Shown in pieces: positions 1 to 8,109 of a stretch of DNA of 40,588 nt. The position numbers and the translations under genes are program-made. Every line of letters begins with the position of its first letter. Positions within the stretch are counted from its first letter, which is position 1. Where the stretch lies: contig PXRK01000024.1 of NCBI GenBank assembly GCA_003021015.1, positions 9,457 through 50,044 of the forward strand. The letters run 5' to 3'. The notes beneath the pieces are model-generated. The model made no database searches and was not told where the DNA came from. It was given only the letters and a program-made list of their open reading frames with translations. The stretch is from Halobacteriales archaeon QS_4_66_20 (GTDB lineage Archaea; Halobacteriota; Halobacteria; Halobacteriales; Haloarculaceae).

Positions 1-2
1 TG

Positions 3-32
3 CTCGACGACGGCGGCCGACGCAAGCACTGA
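3..32 (+). CDS. C-terminal tail of a gene entering from the left
   Basis: The first bases read in one frame as LDDGGRRKH followed by TGA at 30-32, in the same direction as the next operon. Haloarchaeal codon usage is respected, but nine residues are too few to assign a family. The other two frames are also open this close to the edge, so this is only a plausible gene end. Confidence 0.3.
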   Translation, partial: LDDGGRRKH

Positions 33-415
33 GCGGGCGGTGTCTTCGTGAGCGGAGCGAGCGAAGGCCAGCGAGTCACAGCCCGCGCAGCGCAGCGAGC
101 AGGACTGTCTCGCCAGGCGGAGAGCGAAGCGCGCAGCGAGGGTCACGCGAGCGGAGCGAGCGTGACCTCGGTAGACGACCGAAGGGAGTCTGCCGGTGCC
201 CCCGAGTCGAGCAGCCGGGGGCTTCCTGCATCTACGAGTTCTTCAATTTCTTCCCCGAGGTACTACGACGCCACGCTGTTCACGACGGGCGTGAATCGCG
301 TCAGCGTCGGTACGTTTTTGCCAGTTCGGCCCGTTTGCACACCCAACCGAGGCGGCATGACCGCCCCCATGTCGGGACAATCGGACAATTTCGGGATTCC
401 TGCCCGACTCTCGCA
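33..415. other. Intergenic stretch without a convincing gene
   Basis: The first 150 bases are made of the GCGAGCGGAGCGAGC type of near-palindromic filler common between haloarchaeal genes (about 51-65 and 148-163). The long open frames crossing it on both strands translate to low-complexity Arg/Ser/Gly-rich sequence and run on into the antisense or shifted frame of the aldolase gene, so I do not treat them as genes. Confidence 0.6.
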
Positions 416-604
416 GGTATCCCCTGCGGGAGAGGCGCAGGATACCGACCCAACACAACAAGGTACCTCCGAATCCCCCCACGGGATAGGAGTAACGGGG
501 GCGTGGCACTCCCCGCACCTCGTCGGTGTGCAAACCCGAGGTTCCCAAACCAGCCGCCACGCGGTGGTGGGAAGCCGCGCCGGTTACGGCGCGGAGGATG
601 TCAC
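416..604 (+). mobile_element. Decayed IS200/IS605-type (TnpB) right end with omega-RNA-like hairpins
   Basis: Two hairpins frame this piece. One at 416-446 pairs GGTATCC with GGATACC and continues with TGC/GCA. A second at 575-594 pairs CCGCGCC with GGCGCGG around a GGTTAC loop and is followed directly by AGGATGTCAC. A GC hairpin followed by GGATGTCAC is, to my recollection, the usual right end of haloarchaeal TnpB-only (IS1341-type) elements, where the overlapping RNA acts as the guide (omega) RNA. No TnpB coding sequence remains upstream, so this is a relic or a miniature derivative. The family assignment rests on motif memory, not on an alignment. Confidence 0.5.
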
Positions 605-630
605 ACAGGTGGGACACTCGGAGTACTTGT

Positions 631-1542
631 ATGACAGACGCAGCAACTGGCGCGGCGGATCCGCTCTCACTGCACGGGATCGTGCCGCCGACAGTGACGG
701 CGTTCGACGCGGAGGAGTCGGTCGACTACGAGGCCACGGCTGCCCACGCACGCTTCGTCGTGGAGAACGGCTGTCACGGCGTCGTCCCGCTGGGAACGAA
801 CGGCGAGTTTCCGCTGCTGACGGCCGAAGAGCGCCGCGGCGTCGTGGAGGCGGTGGCGAACGAGATTTCGGACGTCCCGGTGATCGCTGGCGTGGGCGCG
901 CCGAGCACACACGAAACACTCACACTCGCCGAACACGCCGAGGGAGCGGGCGTCGACGGCATCATGGTCGTCACGCCCTACTACTACCCGCTGGACGGGA
1001 CGGCTGCCGTACAGCACTACCGGCGGGTCGCCGATCGCGTCGACCTCCCGGTGTACGTCTACCACATCCCGAGCAAAACCGGGAACGCACTCTCGCTGTC
1101 GACGTTCGACGAGATCGCCGCCATCGACGGGATCGCCGGCGTGAAAGACTCCAGCAAGGACGTCCCGTGGCTGGGCCAGGCGATCGATGCCCACCCCGAG
1201 CTGACGTTCATGGCCGGCTCGGACTCGCTCCTGTTCCCGGGGCTGGAGGTTGGCTGTGCTGGCGCGGTCAGCGCGGTCGCGAACGTCTTCCCCGAACTGG
1301 TCGTCGACCTCTACGAGGCGTACGACGCCGGGAACGAGGAACGCGCACGCGACCTGCAGAGCAGGGTGTACGAGGTTCGCTCTGTGATGAAACGCGGGCC
1401 GTACATGGCCGGCGTCAAGACTGCCCTCTCGCTTCGCGACGTGCCGTTCGACGTGGGTGGGCTGCGCTCGCCGCTCCGGACGATGGACGACGAACAGCGC
1501 GAGGCGTTGCGCGCGGACCTGCAGCGGCTGGAGCTGATCTGA
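631..1542 (+). CDS. kdgA: DapA/NAL-family aldolase, probably 2-keto-3-deoxy-(phospho)gluconate aldolase
   Basis: A 303-residue class I aldolase of the dihydrodipicolinate synthase / N-acetylneuraminate lyase family, the family's usual length. Visible are the oxo-acid-binding GTNGE loop (55-59), the catalytic tyrosine in VYVYHIP (Tyr144) and the Schiff-base lysine in GVKDSSKD (Lys172). Members cleave or form pyruvate-containing compounds. The gene is followed one base later by a PfkB-type sugar kinase, which fits a KDG/KDPG aldolase of the semi-phosphorylative Entner-Doudoroff route better than lysine biosynthesis. I chose ATG 631; the frame is open to 526, but that extension runs through the upstream transposon relic. 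Aldolase family is near certain, the exact substrate inferred. Confidence 0.85.
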   Translation: MTDAATGAADPLSLHGIVPPTVTAFDAEESVDYEATAAHARFVVENGCHGVVPLGTNGEFPLLTAEERRGVVEAVANEISDVPVIAGVGAPSTHETLTLAEHAEGAGVDGIMVVTPYYYPLDGTAAVQHYRRVADRVDLPVYVYHIPSKTGNALSLSTFDEIAAIDGIAGVKDSSKDVPWLGQAIDAHPELTFMAGSDSLLFPGLEVGCAGAVSAVANVFPELVVDLYEAYDAGNEERARDLQSRVYEVRSVMKRGPYMAGVKTALSLRDVPFDVGGLRSPLRTMDDEQREALRADLQRLELI

Positions 1543-1543
1543 G

Positions 1544-2485
1544 ATGGTCGAGGTCGCGACGTTCGGCGAGACGATGCTGCGCCTCTCGCCGCCGACGGGG
1601 GAGCGCATCGAGTCGACCGACAGCCTGGAGTGTCGGACCGCTGGCGCTGAGAGCAACGTCGCAATCGCCGCAGCGCGGCTCGGTACCGACGCCGCGTGGC
1701 TCTCGAAGCTCCCGGATTCCGTGCTGGGACGGCGGGTCGCCAGCGACGTCCGCTCGCACGGCGTCGACACGCGAGTGGTGTGGGCTGACGAGGGACGGCA
1801 GGGGACCTACTACATCGAACAGGCCGGCGAACCCAGGGGCTCGAACGTCATCTACGACCGGGCCGACGCGGCCGTCACGACCGCGACAGCCGACGAACTC
1901 GCAACCGACGCGGTCGCCGAGGCCGACGTGTTCTTCACCACCGGCATCACCCCGGCGCTCTCGGAGACGCTGTTCGAGACGACCCGGGGCCTGCTCGAAA
2001 CGGACGGGACAACGGCGTTCGACCTCAACTACCGGAGCAAGCTCTGGTCGGAGGAGGAGGCGAAAGACGCCTACGACGCGCTGCTCCCGTCGGTCGACCT
2101 GCTGTTCGCGCCCGAGCGCGACGCCCGGTCGATCCTCGACATTTCCGGGGAGCCGGCGGACGTGGTCGAGATGCTGCAGTCCCGGTACGGCTGTGAGACG
2201 GTCGTCCTCACCCGCGGCGACGACGGCGCGATTGCGACCTCGGCGAAAGGGACGGTCGAACAGCCGGTGTTCGAGGCCGACACCATCGATCCGATCGGGA
2301 CCGGCGACGCGTTCGTCGGAGCCTTCCTTTCGCGATACGTCCGCGGCGCCTCGACTGTCGAGGCGCTTCGATGGGGGGCGGCGACTGCGGCGCTGAAGCG
2401 GACCATCGCGGGCGACATCGCGCTCGTCTCCGAGACGGAAGTCGAGGCGCTGCTCAACGCCGAGAGCGGCGGCATCGACCGCTGA
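1544..2485 (+). CDS. kdgK: PfkB-family sugar kinase, probably 2-keto-3-deoxygluconate kinase
   Basis: A 313-residue ribokinase/PfkB-family kinase in the cytoplasm. The N-terminal substrate side carries the typical FGETMLRLSPP opening, and the C-terminal family signature reads DPIGTGDAFVGAF (about 249-261), with Asp of GTGD as catalytic base. It would phosphorylate KDG to KDPG, giving the substrate for the aldolase encoded one base upstream. The start ATG follows the aldolase stop by one base, so the two genes are almost certainly co-transcribed and translationally coupled. Fructokinase or another sugar-acid kinase remains possible; the neighbour argues for KDG. Confidence 0.85.
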   Translation: MVEVATFGETMLRLSPPTGERIESTDSLECRTAGAESNVAIAAARLGTDAAWLSKLPDSVLGRRVASDVRSHGVDTRVVWADEGRQGTYYIEQAGEPRGSNVIYDRADAAVTTATADELATDAVAEADVFFTTGITPALSETLFETTRGLLETDGTTAFDLNYRSKLWSEEEAKDAYDALLPSVDLLFAPERDARSILDISGEPADVVEMLQSRYGCETVVLTRGDDGAIATSAKGTVEQPVFEADTIDPIGTGDAFVGAFLSRYVRGASTVEALRWGAATAALKRTIAGDIALVSETEVEALLNAESGGIDR

Positions 2486-3004
2486 TACTGCCGGACGTGA
2501 TTCACTCACGCCATCCCGTCCCAACTCCCGTTGTTCGGGCCATGACACAGCCGATGGACTGTCCTAGCACTGTACGGAGTCACGTCTGGCTGTATACGCT
2601 CCCGGACTGCCGAGAGCGTCGGGAACGGATGGACACTGACGGGTGAACCGACTCTACGAACGTCTGAAATCGCGTCCGGAGCAAAACGAGTATGTGTGTG
2701 CGTACCATAGATTTAGGATGCTGTGCGTGACCAATACGGGTTTCGGATATCATGGCCGAAATCCACGGAAGCGCGTAGCCCCGCCGGGTTGGAGGCGGGC
2801 GCCTGTACCGCGACAGTATCTGACCTATCATAGCCGCCCCGTCCAGAGGCGGTCGCCCCGTGAGGGGCGATAGTATCTGGCTTGTCGCACTGGGGCAAGT
2901 GTTTTGTGGCTTTCTGTCGGAACCGCGTCTCCCTGCAGTCCCCACAGCAGCGACGCAAGCGCCGTACGGCACCCGGATCGATCGGCCGGTAGACGGCGCT
3001 CTCA
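2486..3004. other. 519-base intergenic region between converging genes
   Basis: It lies between the 3' ends of the kinase and of a minus-strand hydrolase. I see no start codon with a haloarchaeal-looking product; the small frames here are Arg-rich and lack family features. The right half holds a cluster of stable hairpins, listed separately. Confidence 0.6.
2778..2881. ncRNA. Cluster of three GC hairpins, one with a GNRA-type loop; possible structured RNA or REP-like element
   Basis: Three hairpins follow one another: CCCGCC/GGCGGG (2780-2799), GCCGCC/GGCGGT (2833-2853) and a perfect seven-pair stem TCGCCCC/GGGGCGA closed by GTGA (2853-2870). GTGA on the plus strand is a GNRA tetraloop, which hints that a plus-strand RNA is the folded form. 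A near-identical 15-mer GCGAYAGTATCTGRC occurs twice (about 2810-2824 and 2867-2881) around the second and third hairpins. It could be a small RNA, a transcription-end structure for the two converging genes, or a REP-like repeat. Confidence 0.35.
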
Positions 3005-3892
3005 CTACTGCCCGTACGTTTCGACGACTTGCTGGATGACGTCCTCGTCCTCGTAGTAGTCGCTGTGGCCGATGTCTTTGGTCACCTCGCGATCGGTGTA
3101 GTTTGCTGGCGGCTCCCCGTCGCAGCCGTCGTTGCCGATCGCCTGGCTGAACTCGAAGGTGCTGTAGGCCCAGTCGAGGACGTCGTCGTCCGGCATCCAG
3201 AAGTTCTCGGCGTGGTCGACGACGTTCTCGATGGCCGGGCCGTACTCGCCGTCGACAGCCACCGACTCGTTGTCGATCGCCCCGGCCATGAATACGGCAC
3301 TCGTGAGCACGTCGTCGGCCCCCTCGTCGTCCAGTTCGAGCAGCGTCTCCGCGAGCACGCGGGCGCCCAGCGAGTGCGCCTGCACCCTGAGCGTCGTCTC
3401 CGGGTTCTGCTCGGCATACTCGGTGAGAAAGGCAGCCAGCTTCGGCGCGTTCCGATCGGCGATCTCCTTGGCGTTCCACCAGGCGTACGCCGAATCCCAG
3501 GTGAGGCCCGTCACCGGATCGTCGTAGTCGACGGCGTCGTAGGTGTCCCCGGTCGCTTCGATCGCCGCGATGCCACACTCCTCGTCGTTGCGCCAGCCGT
3601 GGACGTGCACGACTAACTCGTCCGGCTCCTCCGGGAGGGTGCCCCCCGCTGTGTCGTAACTGTCCTCGGTGTTGCCGTCGGTCCGATAGACATTACCCCA
3701 CCAAGTCGTGTCGAAGTGATCGCTGGTATCGATTCTCGGCGGATCGCCGTCCGGATCACAGTCCCCGCCTTTGCCGGCAGCGGCCGGCCCTGTGACGACG
3801 CTCGCCGTCGCCAGGCCAGCAGTTGCGGTGCCGATCCCTCTGAGAACGCGTCGTCGACTGTAGGTGTCGCCACACCGATCATCCCCTGTCAT
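3005..3892 (-). CDS. Tat-exported alpha/beta hydrolase (lipase/esterase-like)
   Basis: A 295-residue protein with a twin-arginine signal (SRRRVLRGIG near residues 12-21) followed by an Ala-rich segment, then an alpha/beta-hydrolase core. VHVHGW (95-100) looks like the oxyanion-hole strand, and the nucleophile elbow is AHSLGA (Ser174), an Ala-for-Gly variant of GxSxG. A late GHSDYYED supplies a candidate catalytic histidine. It would act outside the membrane as a carboxylic-ester hydrolase, substrate unknown. I take ATG 3892; an in-frame GTG lies four codons upstream. The mature part is strongly acidic, as expected for a secreted haloarchaeal enzyme. Confidence 0.75.
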   Translation of the reverse strand: MTGDDRCGDTYSRRRVLRGIGTATAGLATASVVTGPAAAGKGGDCDPDGDPPRIDTSDHFDTTWWGNVYRTDGNTEDSYDTAGGTLPEEPDELVVHVHGWRNDEECGIAAIEATGDTYDAVDYDDPVTGLTWDSAYAWWNAKEIADRNAPKLAAFLTEYAEQNPETTLRVQAHSLGARVLAETLLELDDEGADDVLTSAVFMAGAIDNESVAVDGEYGPAIENVVDHAENFWMPDDDVLDWAYSTFEFSQAIGNDGCDGEPPANYTDREVTKDIGHSDYYEDEDVIQQVVETYGQ

Positions 3893-3950
3893 TAACGACC
3901 ACACTCGCCATCAGCATCGGCTGGCCCAAATAAGTTTCCGGATTTCGGCA

Positions 3951-4240
3951 GCAGGACGAAAAACGAAAACTGTACACCCTGACGTGATCGACTTCCTGCT
4001 GTCGCAGGGGATCGTGCCGATCGCGCTGTACAACCCACGCAATACCAACGACCCGCTGGACGTCGAATACAGAGTCGAAGACCGCATTGACGAACACGCC
4101 GAAGACATCAGCCTCAAGCAGTCAGTTTCGTGGCGCTTTGTCTCCGTGTGATCGTCGCAATCACAACGTTCGGGGCTACTCCACCATCTTTTGAATCAAG
4201 ACTGCGAAAATTTCTCGAGGAGCGGGCAGAAGATCACTGA
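3951..4240 (+). pseudogene. Remnant of a haloarchaeal DDE transposase
   Basis: The plus strand encodes a piece reading VIDFLLSQGIVPIALYNPRN, continuing through an RVEDRIDEH segment, that resembles the catalytic core of haloarchaeal insertion-sequence transposases. It ends abruptly near 4132. In another frame (from 4133) the sequence reads ALCLRVIVAITTFG, matching the C-terminal end of such proteins, and stops at 4238-4240. So the middle was deleted and the frame shifted. No start, terminal inverted repeat or target duplication is visible. I am confident it is a transposase relic, less so of the IS family (IS4 or IS5-like). Confidence 0.6.
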
Positions 4241-4265
4241 ACCAGTGCGAGACGAGAAACAGAGT

Positions 4266-4694
4266 CTATGCCGGTTCCACTCGGAACCGTTCAATCGGGA
4301 TATCGGTGATGTCGTCGTAGTCATCGTCAGCACCTACGAGTAACATTCCGCCGACAGACTCGGCGGTCGCAAGTGCAAAGGCATCACCGAGTGCTGGGGA
4401 ATAGTGGTATTTGTAGTCGGCCGCGAATCGCCATGCCTCCGCCGTATCGACTCGTCTGAGACCAGTCTCCTCGATGACCTCGACGACGGCGTCGGCGCGC
4501 TCTTCGCTGTCGATGGCGCGTACGATATAGTGGACTTCGGCGATGTTGACAGCCGAAATGTACCCCTCCGACGACCTCATGACCGCGTCGATGTACGTTT
4601 CGACGGTGTCACTACCGGGCTCATCACAGAAGTAGGCGACAAGCGGTTCGGTGTCGAACACAACCGTTTCGGGAATCTCCTCCGCTGTCGTCAT
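4266..4694 (-). CDS. vapC: VapC-type PIN-domain toxin
   Basis: A 142-residue PIN-domain ribonuclease. The acidic metal-binding residues are in place: Asp14 in VVFDTEPL, Glu53 in NIAEVHY, Asp104 in ALGDAFALA and the GADDDYDD cluster near 122-128. VapC toxins cleave tRNA or rRNA when released from their antitoxin. The start ATG overlaps the antitoxin's stop (ATGA), the classical vapBC arrangement. The pair sits between two transposase remnants, consistent with acquisition by transfer. Confidence 0.85.
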   Translation of the reverse strand: MTTAEEIPETVVFDTEPLVAYFCDEPGSDTVETYIDAVMRSSEGYISAVNIAEVHYIVRAIDSEERADAVVEVIEETGLRRVDTAEAWRFAADYKYHYSPALGDAFALATAESVGGMLLVGADDDYDDITDIPIERFRVEPA

Positions 4695-5014
4695 GCGTCG
4701 TCCTCGTTTGCATCGGCATACTGGCGTCGGACCTCCTCCTCGCTGGCTTTGTCTCGCTCGCGTTCCTCGCGAAGCCGCTCGGTCGCCGACCGGCCCTGCT
4801 CATCAGTCTTGTCCATCAAGATGCCGCGTAGATCCTTGACTGACCGGATGGGTCGCACGACGATGTCACCCGCATCGGTGCGAACGAACTTCACGCGACC
4901 AGGAGTCTCGATGCCGAGTTCCTCGCGGAACTCCTTGGGAATCGTCGCCTGCCCACGAGCGGATACCGAGACTACTTTTTCAGACTCTGACTCGCTCATA
5001 CTGTTCTCCATCAT
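4691..5014 (-). CDS. vapB: AbrB/SpoVT-type antitoxin of the VapBC pair
   Basis: A 107-residue protein whose N-terminal half is a swapped-hairpin AbrB domain: SVSARGQATIPKEFREELG (about 16-34) is the canonical DNA-binding motif. The charged C-terminal tail (RLREERERDKASEEE) would bind and block the PIN toxin. Upstream on the minus strand, a TATA-like TTTTGTATAA near 5029-5038 would start RNA close to the ATG at 5014, suggesting a leaderless message. An alternative ATG at 4999 is preceded by GGAG. It probably represses its own operon. Confidence 0.85.
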   Translation of the reverse strand: MMENSMSESESEKVVSVSARGQATIPKEFREELGIETPGRVKFVRTDAGDIVVRPIRSVKDLRGILMDKTDEQGRSATERLREERERDKASEEEVRRQYADANEDDA

Positions 5015-5109
5015 TACTCCGACTCAATTATACAAAAGACTAGCGCTGGTTTGGGCGCAAGGTGTTAACTTTAGCGTGATCGGGGTTTCTCACGGAAGTC
5101 CTCACATAC

Positions 5110-5341
5110 TGCCGCGGTCAGCCGGTTGTGCTGGCTGCCGCGGCGACTGGGACGACTGGCCACTCGATCTCCTCGAATGCGAAGGCAAGCGAGAAACGTG
5201 GGGTGATCGCTCACTCATCGAAGCCTGGGTCAGTGTGCTGACGTACCGAACCATGCTGTTCAGACATCGATTTCTACACCATAGCACCAGAGAATCAACC
5301 GAAAGCTGGCTTACACGAGTTCTGTGAGTGGGTCGACCGAA
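5110..5341 (+). pseudogene. Remnant of a second transposase (IS6-like C-terminal end)
   Basis: From 5205 the plus strand reads DRSLIEAWVSVLTYRTMLF and then a RESTESWLT segment before a stop at 5325-5327. This resembles the C-terminal part of haloarchaeal DDE transposases of the IS6 type. In a shifted frame the end reads LHEFCEWVDRNR and a stop at 5341, also transposase-like. There is no start or full domain, so this is debris. Together with the relic at 3951-4240 it brackets vapBC. The exact family is uncertain. Confidence 0.4.
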
Positions 5342-5403
5342 ACCGATAGCGACCGTTCTTTATATACCTGAAACGCAAGAAGGTTCTGAACACTTTTTAT
5401 GTA

Positions 5404-5477
5404 AGCCAGGGAAGGGATTTGAACCCCTGAACTCCCGATTACAAGTCGGGTGCTTGGACCACCCAAGCTCCCCTGGC
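5404..5477 (-). tRNA. tRNA-Thr (anticodon TGT)
   Basis: The minus strand folds into a cloverleaf: acceptor GCCAGGG/CCCTGGC, D arm GCTT/AAGC, anticodon arm CCCGA-CTTGTAA-TCGGG, and a T arm with TTCAAAT in the loop. Loop positions 34-36 are TGT, reading ACA (threonine). The discriminator base is T, as usual for archaeal tRNA-Thr, and CCA is not encoded. There is no intron. Confidence 0.95.
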
Positions 5478-5595
5478 GCAGTAGGTGTTTGTAGGGGGCC
5501 CTTTGAGTGCGTATCGGTTTTGAGTGCCAGCCAGTCGGCAGGGGGAAAGCGGTCGGTCCCGACGACACTCCGAACCTCCAGCGAAGGGAGCGGCG

Positions 5596-6105
5596 CTACC
5601 CGTCCCGTGAGTCCATATCGTCAGCAATCGGCTTCTCCATCTCGATCCGGTGGGGCTCGTAGCCGTGTCTCCGGTAGAATCGCCTGGCGTCGTCGTTCGG
5701 TGCCATGACCTCGAGCGCGATGACGTCGACGCCGGCGTCCCTGAGTCGTCCCTCGGCAGTGCCCAGTAGCGCCGACCCGATGCCCTGGCCTCGGCGGTCG
5801 GGCCGGACGTAGAGGTTCTCGATCACACCGCGGGAACGGTCCTGGACGTACTGCGCTGGTCCCGTGGTGAACATCACGAAGCCGATGATCCGGTCAGTGT
5901 CGGCAACGAGAACGGTATCGCCGACGACGTGCAGGAGAATCGACTCGCGGATCCGCTCGCGGTTCGCCTCGGCCCTCAGGTGCGAGCCGTGGTCACGCTG
6001 GCCGTCGGCGAGCGCGACCCACATATCGACAATCTCGTCGACGGACGACGTGTCCGGAACTCTGATTTCCATTGGCCTGACACGGGCATCCTGAGGGTCA
6101 GTCAC
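5596..6105 (-). CDS. GNAT-family N-acetyltransferase
   Basis: A 169-residue single-domain GNAT enzyme. The acetyl-CoA pyrophosphate loop is RRGQGIG (104-110), preceded by the beta-strand IENLYV, and the C-terminal NDDARRFYRRHGY is the usual helix/strand before the last beta-strand. It transfers an acetyl group to an unknown amine. The GTG start at 6105 overlaps the upstream CBS gene's stop (GTGA), so the two are probably co-translated; a later ATG at 6072 (MEIRVPD) is the alternative. Confidence 0.85.
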   Translation of the reverse strand: MTDPQDARVRPMEIRVPDTSSVDEIVDMWVALADGQRDHGSHLRAEANRERIRESILLHVVGDTVLVADTDRIIGFVMFTTGPAQYVQDRSRGVIENLYVRPDRRGQGIGSALLGTAEGRLRDAGVDVIALEVMAPNDDARRFYRRHGYEPHRIEMEKPIADDMDSRDG

Positions 6106-6677
6106 ATTTCGCGGCAGTCCGCACAGAGGAGCTGTCCGTTGAACGACGAGAGGTCGTGCGTGAGGGTGCCACAGACTTCACAGATGCCCTGGTCGTCGAA
6201 CCCCGCACCCGCCATCTCCTCACTGATGTCGTCCTCGTCGTGCAGGCCGACCGTGACGCTCTCGGCGTCCGAGGCGCCCGTTTCGATCGTGTTGAGTTCG
6301 TGTCGCCGGGTCGCGATCAGATCCCGCTCGGTGAGCATGCCGATCGGCTCCCCACCGTCGGTCACGAGCAATCGCCCGGTCGACTGGGTGGACATCCTGT
6401 CGGCGGCGGACGCGAGCGAGGCGTCCGGTGCGATCGTCGGGATGGTCTCCCGCATCGCGTCGCCCGCCCGGGCCTCCGACGGGGACGGCCCGTCAACGAG
6501 GAGCTCGAGGATATCGCGCTGGGACACCACACCGACGTGTTCGCTGCCGCGCTGGACAACTGCCGCGTCGGCGTCCTCGTACAACAGGAGTTCGATGCAG
6601 TCGAGCAGGTCGTCCGACTCGCTGACGCCGACGTACTCCCGGTCCATCATTTCCCGCACTGTGACGTCCGGCTTCAT
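6102..6677 (-). CDS. CBS-domain pair protein with C-terminal zinc ribbon
   Basis: A 191-residue protein with two tandem CBS domains (about 6-60 and 70-125) forming a Bateman module, which usually senses adenine nucleotides. A linker is followed by a C-terminal zinc ribbon with Cys166, Cys169, Cys185 and Cys188 (CEVC...CADC). The architecture is common in haloarchaea and may couple ligand sensing to nucleic-acid or protein binding. Its target is unknown. It is the first gene of a pair with the GNAT enzyme, with a four-base overlap. Confidence 0.85.
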   Translation of the reverse strand: MKPDVTVREMMDREYVGVSESDDLLDCIELLLYEDADAAVVQRGSEHVGVVSQRDILELLVDGPSPSEARAGDAMRETIPTIAPDASLASAADRMSTQSTGRLLVTDGGEPIGMLTERDLIATRRHELNTIETGASDAESVTVGLHDEDDISEEMAGAGFDDQGICEVCGTLTHDLSSFNGQLLCADCREM

Positions 6678-6809
6678 ACTCCGAACCTTCGACAGAGCGG
6701 CGTAAAAAGCTACTTGCGGTACGTTTATGTTGTCGCCGTCCGTAGGTTAGTGAACGCAGAAACCGCCCCCAGAACGTCCAGTGGCAACCGGCGACTCTTT
6801 ACGGCCGCG

Positions 6810-7571
6810 CTAAAACCCCAGCTCCACAGCCGAGCCGGCGTTCCGGCACTGTTCGAGTGCGTGTTTCGCCTCCATGCCGGCATCTGCTGCGGTTTTTCCT
6901 CGACCCACGCCGACCTTTAGTTCCACGTCGACAGCGTCGTGAACGTGTTCGACCGCGTCCGCGTACGCGGGGGAATCGAGCGCCGGGCAGGCGGCGATCA
7001 CGTTGTCGCCGCCGACGAAAAACGAGAGGCTGTCGTGTTCGTGGCGCATGTACCGCATCAGTTCCGCGTACCCCTGTTCGATCTGAATGAACGTGTCGAA
7101 CTCGTTGAGTCGGTCGGTGTACTTCCCTGTCGCGTCGTCGACGTCGAAGTGAGCGATCTGGACGTCATCGTCCGCCCTGAAATCCTCGTCGATCGCCCGG
7201 CCTTTCAGTATCTCCCGGCGGTGGCGGTCCTGGGCACTGCCGGCCTCCTGGAGCTGTTCGGTCGCCGTTCCGAGTGCAGTCACCGGCGAACGCCCGGTCG
7301 CGACGCTCAGGCTCATCGTCACCGGGTAGCGGTTGCCGACCGACTCCTGAACGAGGGCGTGTGTCTCCATGTCGATCCCGTTGGTCACCGCGACCATGTT
7401 GTCGAAGCGGGTGAAAAAGACGTAGCCGTCGCGGTTGCCGAACAGCTGCGAGAGGTCGGCGTACAGCCGCGACTGCAGCGTCTGGAGGTCGACCTCCCGG
7501 CGCGGCTCCGGGGTCACCGTCCACGGCCCGTAGTTGTCGATCTGGATGTGCGTAACCTGCGTGTTCGTCAC
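6810..7571 (-). CDS. gch3: GTP cyclohydrolase III (archaeal, FAPy-forming)
   Basis: A 253-residue enzyme of the archaeal GTP cyclohydrolase III family, which converts GTP to 2-amino-5-formylamino-6-ribosylamino-4-pyrimidinone 5'-phosphate, the first step toward riboflavin and F420. Diagnostic are the N-terminal TNTQVTHIQIDNYGPWTVTP, the middle GNRDGYVFFTRFDN and the C-terminal FFVGGDNVIAA, related to the GGDEF/palm fold. I take GTG 7571 because homologs start there and an A-rich TATA-like stretch near 7603-7612 would begin RNA close to it. An in-frame GTG at 7595 exists. Confidence 0.9.
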   Translation of the reverse strand: MTNTQVTHIQIDNYGPWTVTPEPRREVDLQTLQSRLYADLSQLFGNRDGYVFFTRFDNMVAVTNGIDMETHALVQESVGNRYPVTMSLSVATGRSPVTALGTATEQLQEAGSAQDRHRREILKGRAIDEDFRADDDVQIAHFDVDDATGKYTDRLNEFDTFIQIEQGYAELMRYMRHEHDSLSFFVGGDNVIAACPALDSPAYADAVEHVHDAVDVELKVGVGRGKTAADAGMEAKHALEQCRNAGSAVELGF

Positions 7572-7661
7572 GATGTCGAGCCGTTCGGGTGCCACCGCTA
7601 TTTTTCTTTGGAAACCCTTTCGCCGTGTGTTGGAGCGGTTTTCGGGAATACTCCCCGTGCC

Positions 7662-8018
7662 CTACGCGTCTGACTCCTCCGTCAGCGCGCTGGCAGCGTG
7701 GGATGCAACCTCCGACGACTGCAGTCTCAGTTTGTCGAGCATCGAATCGTACTCGACGACGCCCGTCGCCGCGAGTTTCGGGATGTCTTGCTGGAACAGT
7801 TCCGCGCGGATCTCAGTTCGGGTCCGGTCGTCTACCGAAGACGGATCGCAGCCTTCTTCGGCGGCAGAGATCGCTGCCACGAGGTCCTCGACGACGAGTT
7901 CACCGTCTTCCCGAGCGAGGTGGTCGATCAGGAGACACCGGCGGCGCGAATCCAGCAACTCACCGATCACGTCCTCCGGTACCGCTGCCGATCCTGTCGG
8001 TGACTGCTGTGGACTCAT
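7662..8018 (-). CDS. DUF7344-type small winged-helix-like protein
   Basis: A 118-residue acidic protein with the pattern DVIGELLDSRRRCLLIDHLA, then FQQDIPKLAATGVVEYD, typical of haloarchaeal DUF7344 proteins. These look like winged helix-turn-helix domains and are thought to be regulators. ATG 8018 gives the family's usual N terminus; the frame is open farther upstream but runs antisense-like through the neighbouring gene. No partner gene indicates a target. Confidence 0.75.
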   Translation of the reverse strand: MSPQQSPTGSAAVPEDVIGELLDSRRRCLLIDHLAREDGELVVEDLVAAISAAEEGCDPSSVDDRTRTEIRAELFQQDIPKLAATGVVEYDSMLDKLRLQSSEVASHAASALTEESDA

Positions 8019-8109
8019 TGGTAAACCTACAACACCGACTGTGAAGTATGTTGTGTGTGGACACGTGACAATACAGAAGTCAATACTGACCGTTTCACGT
8101 CCGACAGTA

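Noticed and set aside
416..604. RNase P or SRP RNA
   Set aside because: Conserved core motifs of those RNAs are missing; hairpins and the GGATGTCAC end point to a transposon end.
631..1542. True dihydrodipicolinate synthase (dapA)
   Set aside because: The family residues fit both activities, but the directly coupled PfkB kinase argues for sugar-acid breakdown; no lysine genes are near.
48..2396. Very long plus-strand open frame of 782 codons
   Set aside because: It is Arg-rich, low-complexity and runs in a shifted frame through the clear aldolase and kinase genes. High-GC DNA leaves such frames open by chance.
2643..2873. Short plus-strand frame of 76 codons in the intergenic hairpin region
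   Set aside because: It is basic and Arg/Pro-rich, unlike haloarchaeal proteins, and crosses the hairpins.
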